Shown: piece by piece, positions 53,242 to 62,372 of the stretch
Layout of the letters: every line of letters begins with the position of its first letter
Numbering within the stretch: the stretch's first letter is position 1
Assembly: GCF_000024005.1 (NCBI RefSeq)
Contig: NC_013132.1
Span: 8,550,001-8,614,000 of the forward strand
Direction of reading: 5' to 3'
Origin: Chitinophaga pinensis DSM 2588
GTDB taxonomy: Bacteria > Bacteroidota > Bacteroidia > Chitinophagales > Chitinophagaceae
Length of the DNA stretch: 64,000 nucleotides
Program-made: the position numbers and the translations under genes
Notes under the pieces: model-generated
The model's input: the letters and a program-made list of their open reading frames with translations, nothing else
What the model was told of the DNA's origin: nothing
The model's database searches: none

Positions 53242-56190
53242 ATGTATCTGAATTGCAAAACTTTCTTCAGCCTCCGTTACGGCACCATCGATACAAAAGA
53301 ACTGGTGAAAACAGCACGGCAGATGGGCATCACCTCACTGGCGCTCACTAATATCAATATCACTTCAGATACCTGGAACTTTGTGAAGGAATGCCAGGAT
53401 AATGGGATCAAACCCATTATCGGACTGGAATGCAGAAACAATCACGACCTTAAATACATCCTGCTGGCCCGTAATATGGAAGGTTGGTTTTATATCAACA
53501 GATTTCTGTCAGATCATCTGCATAAAGACCTCCCCTTTCCTGATCGCGCACCCGCTTTCCCGGGCGTATTTGCTATCTATACCTGGAATACCGTTCCGCT
53601 CCAGGATCTCTACGAACATGAACTCGTCGGCATCCGCAAGCGGGATATCAACAAACTATTCCGGGTAGATACCTTATGCTGTCAGGATAAACTCGTCATC
53701 CTTCACCCTGTTACTTTTCAGAATGCAGACTACTATCACCTCCATCGCATCCTACGCGCTGTCGATCAGAATATCCTGATCAGCCAGTTGCAGGATCATA
53801 CGGCCGCACATACAGATGAAATGTTCATATCGCCCGGCGACTTATTCGACAGCTTTGAACAATATCCGCATATTATCAGCAATACAGTGCGTGTCATGGA
53901 CGCCTGTCAGATCAGCTTCGACTTTAAATCTCCGCGTAATAAAAAGTACTTCACCACCAGCGAAGCAGAAGACCATGCACTCCTGCGGAAACTCGCATAT
54001 GAAGGCATGCTCGAACGTTACGGACCGGATAACACAGAAGCAAAAGAGCGTATAGAAAAAGAACTGGATGTAGTACAAGGCCAGCATTTCAATGGTTATT
54101 TTCTCATTACCTGGGATATCATCCGTTATGCACAGGAACGTGGATTCTTCTATGTAGGCCGGGGTAGCGGCGCTAATTCCATCATCGCATATTGCCTGAA
54201 AATAACTGACGTCGATCCCATAGAACTGAATCTTTATTTTGAAAGATTCCTCAATCCTTATCGTAGCTCTCCGCCTGATTTTGACATTGATTTCTCCTGG
54301 AAAGACAGAGATGAAATCATTGCATATGTATTCAAAAAATATGGCACTGCACATACTGCGCTTTTAGGCACCGTCACTACATTCCAGCAGAATGCCACGA
54401 TACGTGAACTAGGTAAGGTATACGGTTTGCCCAAGCAGGAAATAGATAAGATCCTGGATACACCATTTAATCCTGATCTCTCCGGCGATAGCGTACAGCA
54501 GAAAATCCTGCGCTATAGTCAGCTGATGTCCAATGATAACAAAGCTTTCCCTAATCACCTCAGCATTCATGCCGGAGGTATACTTATCAGTGAAGCGCCT
54601 ATTCATCAGCATTGCAGCACCTATCTTCCACCTAAAGGATTCAGCACCGCACAACTGGACATGCACCAGGCAGAAGCCATCGGGTTATTTAAATTCGATA
54701 TTCTGAGTCAGCGGGGTCTCGGACATATACGTGATGCCATCAGCATTATCCGGGAAAACAAAGGTGATGATATCGATATCCACAATGTAAAAGCATTCAT
54801 GCGCGATGAACGTGTTAAACATGCCCTACAGACTGTTAATACCATCGGCTGTTTCTATATCGAATCGCCTGCTATGCGGCAGCTACTCCTGAAACTTGAA
54901 TGCCATGATTATCTGACACTGGTAGCTGCCAGTTCAGTCATACGTCCCGGCGTAGCGCAATCAGGTATGATGCGGCAATATGTGCATAACTACCGTCATC
55001 AGGACCAGGTTGTTTATCTCCATGAGATCGTGAAAGAAGTATTGAGTGAAACCTTCGGCATCATGGTCTACCAGGAAGATGTAATTAAGATTGTCAGCAG
55101 GTATGCAAATATGGACCTGGCAGATGCAGACATCTTACGCAGGGCGATGGCTGGTAAATACCGTGGTCAGGGAGATTTTCAGAAAATAGAACAACAATTT
55201 TTCAATAACTGTAAAAAACTCGGCCGACCAGATGCTGTCACAGCAGAGCTCTGGCGACAGATCGCCAGCTTTTCCGGTTTCTCTTTTTCAAAAGCACACT
55301 CTGCGAGTTTTGCGGTGGAGAGCTATCAGAGCCTGTACCTGAAAACATATTATCCGGCAGAGTTCATGGTTGCAGTGATTAATAACTTCGGCGGCTTTTA
55401 TAACAGGGAACTGTATTTCCGGGAGCTACAGAAGACCGGTGTGACCATTAAACCGCCCTGTATCAATAACAGCGATTATTACACGCGTATAAACGACGAC
55501 ATTGTATATACAGGTTTTATTCATGTCGAAGGACTGGAAGTAAAGTGGATGGAACGGGTATTGGAAGAACGCGGTCAATATGGCCCTTATGCCAGTCTGG
55601 AAGACTTCGCTACCCGCATAGCACCTCCGCCGGAACAACTGGATATTCTCATCAGAATAGGCGCCTTTAGCTTCGATACTTATACAAAGAAAGAATTACT
55701 GTGGAAAAGCAGCCTGTTATTGAAAGCGAAGTCGCCGCATGCCGAGCATATACAGCCCTTATTCCGCGAGGAATTACCAGACTGTCAGTTACCCATGCTG
55801 GCCTATACGGCACATGAAAATGCCTTTGAAGAAATTGCACTGCTGGGATTTCCATTGTGCTCTCCTTTCACCATTCTGCAACATGATCAAAGCAGGTATA
55901 TTACTGCGAATAATTTCAGGCAGTACACCGGACAAACGATCAATGCACTGGGTTATCTCGTCTGTACCAAAGGGATCCATACCAGCAAAGGTATTCCTAT
56001 GAGTTTCGGAACCTTTATGGACGCAAACGGAGACTTTATCGATACCGTACATTTCCCGGATATCCTGCGCAAATACCCCTTCCAGAAAGGCGGATTTTAC
56101 ATGTTACAGGGAAAGGTTACAGAAGAATATGGGGTGTTCTCTATAGAGATCGGCTATATGCGGAAGATCGGTTACTTTGAAGACAAATAA
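53242..56190 (+). CDS. DnaE2-like error-prone DNA polymerase III alpha subunit
   Basis: A 982-residue C-family polymerase, shorter than replicative DnaE (about 1160). The palm has GRGSGANSIIAYCLKITDVDP and PPDFDIDF (Asp348 and Asp350), and the fingers region SKAHSASFAVESYQSLYLKTYYPAEF is intact. The N-terminal PHP domain is degenerate: the usual YxxLHxHS is NCKTFFS and ALTDH is ALTNI, so the metal-dependent activity is lost. The C-terminal tau-binding part of DnaE is missing. It is the last gene of dinB-dnaE2. In other bacteria DnaE2 works with ImuA/ImuB; no imuA is in the window and dinB takes the place of imuB. Confidence 0.9.
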   Translation: MYLNCKTFFSLRYGTIDTKELVKTARQMGITSLALTNINITSDTWNFVKECQDNGIKPIIGLECRNNHDLKYILLARNMEGWFYINRFLSDHLHKDLPFPDRAPAFPGVFAIYTWNTVPLQDLYEHELVGIRKRDINKLFRVDTLCCQDKLVILHPVTFQNADYYHLHRILRAVDQNILISQLQDHTAAHTDEMFISPGDLFDSFEQYPHIISNTVRVMDACQISFDFKSPRNKKYFTTSEAEDHALLRKLAYEGMLERYGPDNTEAKERIEKELDVVQGQHFNGYFLITWDIIRYAQERGFFYVGRGSGANSIIAYCLKITDVDPIELNLYFERFLNPYRSSPPDFDIDFSWKDRDEIIAYVFKKYGTAHTALLGTVTTFQQNATIRELGKVYGLPKQEIDKILDTPFNPDLSGDSVQQKILRYSQLMSNDNKAFPNHLSIHAGGILISEAPIHQHCSTYLPPKGFSTAQLDMHQAEAIGLFKFDILSQRGLGHIRDAISIIRENKGDDIDIHNVKAFMRDERVKHALQTVNTIGCFYIESPAMRQLLLKLECHDYLTLVAASSVIRPGVAQSGMMRQYVHNYRHQDQVVYLHEIVKEVLSETFGIMVYQEDVIKIVSRYANMDLADADILRRAMAGKYRGQGDFQKIEQQFFNNCKKLGRPDAVTAELWRQIASFSGFSFSKAHSASFAVESYQSLYLKTYYPAEFMVAVINNFGGFYNRELYFRELQKTGVTIKPPCINNSDYYTRINDDIVYTGFIHVEGLEVKWMERVLEERGQYGPYASLEDFATRIAPPPEQLDILIRIGAFSFDTYTKKELLWKSSLLLKAKSPHAEHIQPLFREELPDCQLPMLAYTAHENAFEEIALLGFPLCSPFTILQHDQSRYITANNFRQYTGQTINALGYLVCTKGIHTSKGIPMSFGTFMDANGDFIDTVHFPDILRKYPFQKGGFYMLQGKVTEEYGVFSIEIGYMRKIGYFEDK

Positions 56191-56394
56191 CATCTAATCA
56201 AGCCAATATAGTAATGATTATATTTAATACAATATACTAGTAATTATTTTTTTACTATTTTTATTCCGCAGATCAGTATTCACGAAGAGGACAATATTTA
56301 ATTCGAAAGGCAGGCCCTTAATTAATATTCTTATCATGCTGCATAAGAGTATTTATTCCCTATACCGCAGCATGAGCAAACGACCTATCAACCT
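56191..56394. other. 204-bp AT-rich intergenic region
   Basis: No gene or clear hairpin seen. It separates dnaE2 from the following gene, whose promoter must lie here. Confidence 0.4.
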
Positions 56395-57999
56395 ATGCAC
56401 AAAATTTTCATTGTAACTGTATTACTGTTACTAAGCCTTCGTCTGTCTGCACAACAGCCAGGCCCCGTTTCTGAACGTCCTGCTTATTTTGTCTATGCAG
56501 CCGGCGAGCGCACTGATAAAAAGCTGAAGGTACTTCTGATAAGTACCTATATTTATCGCGCTAAAAATTTCTCCTTTCCATTTGACAAAATCAGTATTGG
56601 CATGTCGCTGGATTTTAGCAATACCATACTCCAGATTGAACGGGATGAAAAGTTCTTTCCTGCCGATTATGACAATATAACATTCAGCGCTGTCAAGGTA
56701 AACGACTTATATGGTAATTATCAGCAGTGGAATACTACACATCAGTACCATGATGAAGTAACACAGCATGATAACTCTCTCAGCGCGCTGGAGAAAATAC
56801 GTGTTGCACTTATAAAAGATTATCAGAAAAACGGGTACCGCGTGTATCAGGTGAATTTTAGTCCGCTGATTAACGGCGCTAATCAAACCAGCTATAGCTT
56901 ATATGATGAAAAAGCAGGTACCTACCTAAAAACTGAATTCGACAACCTGGAACCATTATCTCCACTTTGGATACCTCCATTCAAAAAAGGCGATATCAAA
57001 GACCAACTTGCGCGCATTGGCGGTAGCGTCAGCAGTAGTGCAGGTGTGCTGGTAATTGAAAGTAGCGCTAAATCGCAGCAAAATACCTCCAAATCCAACA
57101 AGAGTACATCGTCCGGTAGTTCGTCTTCAGCAGACCCCGATAAATGGAAAAGGGAAGCTGATGCAAGAATGTGGGAAGCCGCAATGTTAGAAGCAAAAGG
57201 AGACACCCTGTACAATATGGGCACCTTGTTTTACATGCAGGCACTTGAACAATACAATGCTGCACAACGTGCTTTTCCTTCAGCAAGAGTACAGGCCAAA
57301 ATCGATAACATCAATGCGCTGGCCAATTTTGCCAAGGCGTTGAATAATGGTATGAAACAGGTAGACGAAGGCGTCGAAAAACTCGATCCTCATAAGAAAA
57401 CCCGGCACGCCTATGGCTTTGTTAATTATACGGGGTTACTATCTTCCTATAACAAGATTGCAAATCCAAATGACCATGCAGCTATGGGTATCTTTTTAGG
57501 AGTAACCGGTCATCGCACGTTTTTCAGCTTTGAAGCCAGACTGGGTTATGTAGTTTCTCCGGTATATGAATATAATGTCATAGATGTTGAGAAACGACCT
57601 GCGGCAAATACGGTACGCATACAGCAGAATAGTGCAGCCATCGGCCTTTCCCTCGGATTGAATATTCCTATCCGGAACCTGGTTGTATATGGCATGTATG
57701 GGTTCGATTGTATGATGACTACCGGTCAGAAGATACTAACTGAAAACTATCATGTTGACGAAACGCCTACTTATCCATACCTGCTGACGAAATTCACCTT
57801 TGGTACTATTTTCCGCATTCCCCGTACAAAGATCGGAATAGGTGTTCAATATAACCTGAACAGCATAACCGGGGAAGATGATGGTGCTTCAGCCATCATA
57901 GATGAGAAGGCACCAACTGAGCACTATTATCTGCATTCAACCACAAACGAAAAATATAAATTCAATAACGGCGGCATCAGTTTTTGCTGGTCGCTTTAA
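56395..57999 (+). CDS. Exported protein with predicted C-terminal beta-barrel
   Basis: A 534-residue protein. Signal peptide MHKIFIVTVLLLLSLRLSAQ; an N-terminal domain (about 25-210); a Ser-rich linker (about 220-245, with a run of SSGSSSS type); a helical segment with a TPR-like helix pair (about 250-320); and a C-terminal region with alternating strands ending in NNGGISFCWSL, as in outer-membrane beta-barrels of Bacteroidota. I do not recognise a family. It is monocistronic. Confidence 0.72.
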   Translation: MHKIFIVTVLLLLSLRLSAQQPGPVSERPAYFVYAAGERTDKKLKVLLISTYIYRAKNFSFPFDKISIGMSLDFSNTILQIERDEKFFPADYDNITFSAVKVNDLYGNYQQWNTTHQYHDEVTQHDNSLSALEKIRVALIKDYQKNGYRVYQVNFSPLINGANQTSYSLYDEKAGTYLKTEFDNLEPLSPLWIPPFKKGDIKDQLARIGGSVSSSAGVLVIESSAKSQQNTSKSNKSTSSGSSSSADPDKWKREADARMWEAAMLEAKGDTLYNMGTLFYMQALEQYNAAQRAFPSARVQAKIDNINALANFAKALNNGMKQVDEGVEKLDPHKKTRHAYGFVNYTGLLSSYNKIANPNDHAAMGIFLGVTGHRTFFSFEARLGYVVSPVYEYNVIDVEKRPAANTVRIQQNSAAIGLSLGLNIPIRNLVVYGMYGFDCMMTTGQKILTENYHVDETPTYPYLLTKFTFGTIFRIPRTKIGIGVQYNLNSITGEDDGASAIIDEKAPTEHYYLHSTTNEKYKFNNGGISFCWSL

Positions 58000-58009
58000 C
58001 CGGACATGC

Positions 58010-58059
58010 TATAAAGAACAATGCCGTCTCAGATTACTGAGACGGCATTGTTCTTTATA
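58010..58059. terminator. Bidirectional terminator, 23-bp stem
   Basis: 58010-58032 pairs perfectly with 58037-58059 around ATTA. It serves the preceding gene and the convergent lysC. Confidence 0.92.
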
Positions 58060-58073
58060 AAGTAGTAAGCTTA

Positions 58074-59396
58074 TTAACCCAGGTTGAACAAACCTTTGTT
58101 CAGCAGCTGTAATGTTTTCTCTTTGTGTTGTCCACCGATCAGGATGGAGATGTTGTGACGGCTGCCACCATAAGAGATCATCCGCAAAGGCACTTCGTTC
58201 AGTGAATCGAAGATCTTCTTCAGGATAGAAGGCGTAGCTGCTACTTCATTACCAACAATAGATACGATGGTCTGGTGGTGATCCAGTTCAACAGAACCGA
58301 ATGGCTGTAATTCTTTCAGCAGCTGGTCCAGCTGAGGCGTGTTTTCTATTGTCAGGGAAACCGCTACTTCAGAAGTAGTGATCATGTCAATAGGTACGCG
58401 ATATTTCTCAAACACTTCAAAGATCTTACGGAGGAAACCGTAAGCCAGCAGCATACGGCTGGATTTGATCTTGATAGCGATGATACCGTCTTTGGCAGCG
58501 ATTGCCTTCACACCGTCGCCGCTTGGCAGTTCGGTAATGATGGTACCTTTCGCTTCCGGCTGCATCGTGTTCAGCAGTTTCACCGGAATGTTGAAGTGCT
58601 GTGCAGGCCATATAGATGCCGGATGGAGGATCTTAGCGCCGAAGTAAGCCAGTTCAGCTGCTTCGTCGAAAGACAGCTGCTCGATCGGGAAGGTCTTTTT
58701 CACCACTCTCGGATCGTTATTGTGCATACCGTCGATATCTGTCCAGATCTGTACTTCACTAGCCTGGATAGCTGCGCCGATCAGCGATGCTGAATAGTCG
58801 CTACCACCACGTTTCAGGTTGTCTATCTCGCCTCTTGAGTTGCGGCAGATATATCCCTGGGTAATGAATACAGTCTCATTTTTATGTTTTTCCAGCAGGT
58901 TACCCAGCTTGATCTTGATCTTTGGAATTTCAGGCTCCTCATATTCATCGATGCTCATGAAATCCAGTGCTGACAGCATTACGGATTGCACGCCTGCTTC
59001 TTCCAGGTATACGCTGAACAGACGGGTTGACAGTAATTCACCTTGCGCCAGTATATCCTTATTCAGCGCTTCGTTGAAAGATATCTTAAGAATGATGTTC
59101 AGGAATTCGAAATGCTCGTCAACAACAGCGGTCGCCTTTGCACGGGTAGCGTCCAGCTTGACCAGGGCTTCGCAAAAAGTCCTGTAATGTGCTTCCAGCT
59201 TATCTATCTGGCCCTTTGCCTGTTCCTTCTTACCCTCAGAAAGGGATTGTCCGATTTCTACCAAAGCGTTGGTAGTACCGGATAACGCGGATAATACCAC
59301 GATCTTGGGCGCGGTATCGGCAGTTACCAGACTGGCCACGGCATGCATACGTTCCGGTTTACCTACGGAAGTGCCACCAAATTTTAAGATCTTCAT
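58074..59396 (-). CDS. lysC: Aspartate kinase
   Basis: A 440-residue monofunctional aspartokinase, the first step of lysine, methionine and threonine synthesis. N-terminal KILKFGGTSVG is the phosphate-binding motif; FITQGYICRNSRGEIDNLKRGGSDYSA and QIWTDIDGMHNNDPRVV bind aspartate and nucleotide; two ACT domains follow (about 300-440), with VAVSLTIENT and SIVGNEVAATP, implying feedback control by an amino acid. No other genes of the pathway are adjacent. Confidence 0.96.
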   Translation of the reverse strand: MKILKFGGTSVGKPERMHAVASLVTADTAPKIVVLSALSGTTNALVEIGQSLSEGKKEQAKGQIDKLEAHYRTFCEALVKLDATRAKATAVVDEHFEFLNIILKISFNEALNKDILAQGELLSTRLFSVYLEEAGVQSVMLSALDFMSIDEYEEPEIPKIKIKLGNLLEKHKNETVFITQGYICRNSRGEIDNLKRGGSDYSASLIGAAIQASEVQIWTDIDGMHNNDPRVVKKTFPIEQLSFDEAAELAYFGAKILHPASIWPAQHFNIPVKLLNTMQPEAKGTIITELPSGDGVKAIAAKDGIIAIKIKSSRMLLAYGFLRKIFEVFEKYRVPIDMITTSEVAVSLTIENTPQLDQLLKELQPFGSVELDHHQTIVSIVGNEVAATPSILKKIFDSLNEVPLRMISYGGSRHNISILIGGQHKEKTLQLLNKGLFNLG

Positions 59397-59473
59397 TACT
59401 GTTGAATTGTTATATGTTTGACTGGTACAAGATTGAGCGTAAAAAGCCGCAAGTTCGTGCCTTTATGTCGACT

Positions 59474-60547
59474 TTAAAAATCCAATTTAAATTTTCCCGC
59501 TACTTCCTGCAGATCTTTCACTACCGGATCCAGTAAAGGAATACCAGATACTCTCCGCTCTTTCTCCATTTCCCGCTCAGGATCTCCTGGTATCAGTACC
59601 TGTTCACCGGCTACAGGCGTCGCCTGGCGGAAACGGGTGATCCATTTGTCCATGTGCTCCTTGAATTCATCTGCCGGACGGAAAGCATCTACCCTCATGG
59701 CTCCCAGGAAATGCCCCAGCCCTTCTCCTACCGGATCCGGCGCCAGTGGCAGGAAGCTGACAAAAGGAGGCGCCCAGGGACCATAATTGGCGCCTGACAA
59801 TACCGCTGAGAAGATATCTACAATCGCTCCCAGACAGTAGCCTTTGTGGCTGCCGTGGTCACGATCGCCACCCAGTGGCAACAATGCACCACCGGATTTA
59901 AGCTCGTGCGGATTAGTACTGGAATGCCCGTCTTTATCCTGGATCCAGCCTGTAGGCGCTTCCTGGCTTTTGCGCTGGAGTATTTCCAGTTTGCCGTTAG
60001 CAGCCGTCGTCGTAGCAAAATCTGCCACAAATGCCGGTTGCTCTTTCGCCGGAATAGCTACCGCTATCGGATTGGTACCCAGCATACGCTCAGTGGCGAA
60101 TGTCGGTGCTACCAGCGGACTGGCATTTGTCATTGCCATCCCGATCATATCCTTCTCCAGGGCCATCATCGCATGTTGACCCGCTATACCGAAGTGATTG
60201 GAATTCCTGACACTCACCCAGCCGCTACCTACAGCAGCCGCCTTTTCGATGGCTACTTTCATCGCAAATGGCGCTACGACCAGTCCGAGACCGGCATCAC
60301 CATCCACTACAGCCGTGCTGGGTGTTTCATATACCACACGTACATTCGGTGTAGCATTGATCCTCCCGGCTTCCCACAGACGTACATATCCGCTCAGGCG
60401 GGCTACACCATGAGAATCAATACCCCTGAGGTCAGCTGATAACAATACCTCGCTGGCAGTTTCAGCGTCCTGCGGAGGACAACCCATTTTTATAAAAACC
60501 GCTCTGGTAAATTCCCGTAATTGGGGATAAGAGACTATCTGGCTCAT
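59474..60547 (-). CDS. Ldh-family (malate/L-lactate/ureidoglycolate) dehydrogenase
   Basis: A 357-residue NAD(P)-dependent oxidoreductase of the Ldh_2 family. LRGIDSHGVARLSGY (His46) and VRNSNHFGIAGQHAMMAL (His118) are the conserved active-site motifs, LGTNPIAVAIPA binds the cofactor and GDRDHGSHKGYCLGAIVDIFSAVLSGA is characteristic. The substrate cannot be assigned: members act on malate, L-lactate, ureidoglycolate or sugar acids. It lies 55 bp downstream of the DUF3467 gene. Confidence 0.88.
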   Translation of the reverse strand: MSQIVSYPQLREFTRAVFIKMGCPPQDAETASEVLLSADLRGIDSHGVARLSGYVRLWEAGRINATPNVRVVYETPSTAVVDGDAGLGLVVAPFAMKVAIEKAAAVGSGWVSVRNSNHFGIAGQHAMMALEKDMIGMAMTNASPLVAPTFATERMLGTNPIAVAIPAKEQPAFVADFATTTAANGKLEILQRKSQEAPTGWIQDKDGHSSTNPHELKSGGALLPLGGDRDHGSHKGYCLGAIVDIFSAVLSGANYGPWAPPFVSFLPLAPDPVGEGLGHFLGAMRVDAFRPADEFKEHMDKWITRFRQATPVAGEQVLIPGDPEREMEKERRVSGIPLLDPVVKDLQEVAGKFKLDF

Positions 60548-60603
60548 GATTCGATTATCCTGTTTCCTGTATGCTGACCGTACAGCCTGTTCAATAATGT
60601 GGA

Positions 60604-60918
60604 TTAAGCCTGCGCTGTAGGTCCGCCGAAATTCAATGGCATAGAAACCGGTTCCTGGTCCTGAATGGCGCCATGTGCGGCTTCGTACTTCTTGATATTA
60701 TCTACCATCGCTCTCATGAAACGTTTGGCATGCTGAGGAGTCAGTATGATACGGGACTTTACTTTGGCTTTAGGCAGACCGGGCATTACATTCACAAAAT
60801 CCACCACAAACTCTGCGTTGGAATGGGTAATAATGGCCAGGTTGGCATAAATACCTTCTGCTATTTCCTCTGTCAGCTCAATATTGAGCTGCGCCTGTTC
60901 TTCCTGCTGATTTTCCAT
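60604..60918 (-). CDS. DUF3467 protein
   Basis: A 104-residue small protein. The core (LNIELTEEIAEGIYANLAIITHSNAEFVVDFVNVMPGLPKAKVKSRIILTPQHAKRF) matches DUF3467, a widespread family without known function. A TAnnTTTG box 21 bp upstream gives it its own promoter. Confidence 0.9.
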   Translation of the reverse strand: MENQQEEQAQLNIELTEEIAEGIYANLAIITHSNAEFVVDFVNVMPGLPKAKVKSRIILTPQHAKRFMRAMVDNIKKYEAAHGAIQDQEPVSMPLNFGGPTAQA

Positions 60919-60938
60919 AATTTTTCGCTTTTGCGGTA

Positions 60939-60946
60939 CAAATGTA
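60939..60946 (-). promoter_or_regulatory. -7 box of the DUF3467 gene
   Basis: On the minus strand TACATTTG, a TAnnTTTG match, lies right after the SusD-operon terminator and 21 bp before the start codon. Confidence 0.6.
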
Positions 60947-60978
60947 AAAAAGAGACCTTAAAATAAAGGTCTCTTTTT
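60947..60978. terminator. Terminator of the susCD operon
   Basis: AAAAAGAGACCTT and AAGGTCTCTTTTT form a 13-bp stem with a 6-base loop, 34 bp after the SusD stop. Confidence 0.88.
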
Positions 60979-61011
60979 AAAACATCGTCCACTGAGCGTT
61001 CCATATAGCTG

Positions 61012-62352
61012 TTACTGCGCGTCCCACCATATACGGCGGGTCAGCCTGGTATTGGCTGGCGTATTGTTGTTGTAGCGTACTTCACTGCTTGGATAATACA
61101 AGGACCGTGGCAGCGCACCGCCCAATACGTTACCATCCGGAGCTGTCAACTGAGGGAAGCCTGTCCTGCGCCAGTCAGTCCATGTTTCAGGACTCAGGAA
61201 CAGGGCGATATATTTCTGGGTGATAATGTCCTTCATGGTGATTGTCAGCGCCGTTTTGGATACCGTAGGCAGATAGGACGTATTATTGATCGTCCTTTGC
61301 AGATTGGCCCGCACAGCTTCATTATAAGCTGTCGCTGCTGCTACGTTATTACTTGCCCGGAACTGTAATTCCGCTTCTATGAACTTCTGTTCATCGTATG
61401 ACAGAAAGTAAACAGGCGAATTCGCAGAACCATACAATGCGCCCAAGGCACTCGCATCAGAAGGATCATAATACACCGCATACCTCGGATCTTTGGCGTT
61501 TTTCATCAAAGTATTCAGGTAGCCCGTGAAGATGATATCCGCACGCTGGGTATTGAACTGGTACCAGGGCGCTTGTGTAGTGGTCGCGCTGCTACCGACA
61601 AACTTCACAAAAGCAGCTTCCCCGGCTTCAAACCCATTGGCCAGCTGCGCCAGCGCTTTGGCTTGTGCCGTAGCGTCCACCTTGACGGTATGCAGGTAGA
61701 ACTTGGCTTTCAGTGCATGAGCAAACTTTATCCACATATCCAGGTCGCCCTCAAAGAGGATATCGTCGTTTGACCCTGGCTGGAATTCACTGCCATCATC
61801 CTTTCCCAGATCAGTGATCGCTTCATCCAGCAAGGTATGCAGACGGGCATAAATGGCCTGCTGGTTGTCATACTTCGGCTGGGTATTGTTCAATCCCTGG
61901 AAAGCTTCGGAATAAGGCACATCTCCCCAGAAATCAGTCACCTGACCCAGGTCATTCGCCATCAGGATCTTACCCACTGCGGCATAATGCAGCTGACCAG
62001 CCGCTGTAGCAACCGCGATCAGGGTGTCGATATTTGTCATAATAGACCCATAAAAGCCGGCATACCACATGTTATCCACATCATCAGGAGTGATGTTGTA
62101 GATATTGGCGCTGGCTGACTGGTTTGCATCGCCGGTTACCTGTTGCATGAAAATAGAAGGGAAACGGGACGCATCCCCTCCCCAGGTATAGGCACTCTGT
62201 AAAATAACACCCGGCAGCAGGGAAGACGCTGTTGGATTCTTCAGCTGTGAAGGGTCGTCGTTAATACCATTATAGAAATAATCCTTCCGGCAACTCTGCG
62301 AGAGGATCAGTAAAAACAGTAAGGGCAATATATATTTGGTTATCCGTAACAT
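61012..62352 (-). CDS. SusD/RagB-family nutrient-binding lipoprotein
   Basis: A 446-residue surface lipoprotein with lipobox ILSQSC and the TPR-rich SusD fold: NDDPSQLKNPTASSLLPG at the N-terminus, MANDLGQVTDFWGDVPYSEAFQG, and a C-terminal ETWTDWRRTGFPQL and NTRLTRRIWWD. It resembles the SusD-like subgroup 2 (SusD_2). It pairs with the SusC-like receptor encoded 20 bp upstream, to import an oligosaccharide or peptide. No degrading enzymes are in view, so the substrate is open. Confidence 0.94.
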   Translation of the reverse strand: MLRITKYILPLLFLLILSQSCRKDYFYNGINDDPSQLKNPTASSLLPGVILQSAYTWGGDASRFPSIFMQQVTGDANQSASANIYNITPDDVDNMWYAGFYGSIMTNIDTLIAVATAAGQLHYAAVGKILMANDLGQVTDFWGDVPYSEAFQGLNNTQPKYDNQQAIYARLHTLLDEAITDLGKDDGSEFQPGSNDDILFEGDLDMWIKFAHALKAKFYLHTVKVDATAQAKALAQLANGFEAGEAAFVKFVGSSATTTQAPWYQFNTQRADIIFTGYLNTLMKNAKDPRYAVYYDPSDASALGALYGSANSPVYFLSYDEQKFIEAELQFRASNNVAAATAYNEAVRANLQRTINNTSYLPTVSKTALTITMKDIITQKYIALFLSPETWTDWRRTGFPQLTAPDGNVLGGALPRSLYYPSSEVRYNNNTPANTRLTRRIWWDAQ

Positions 62353-62372
62353 GGTGATTCGTTTTTAAAGGG

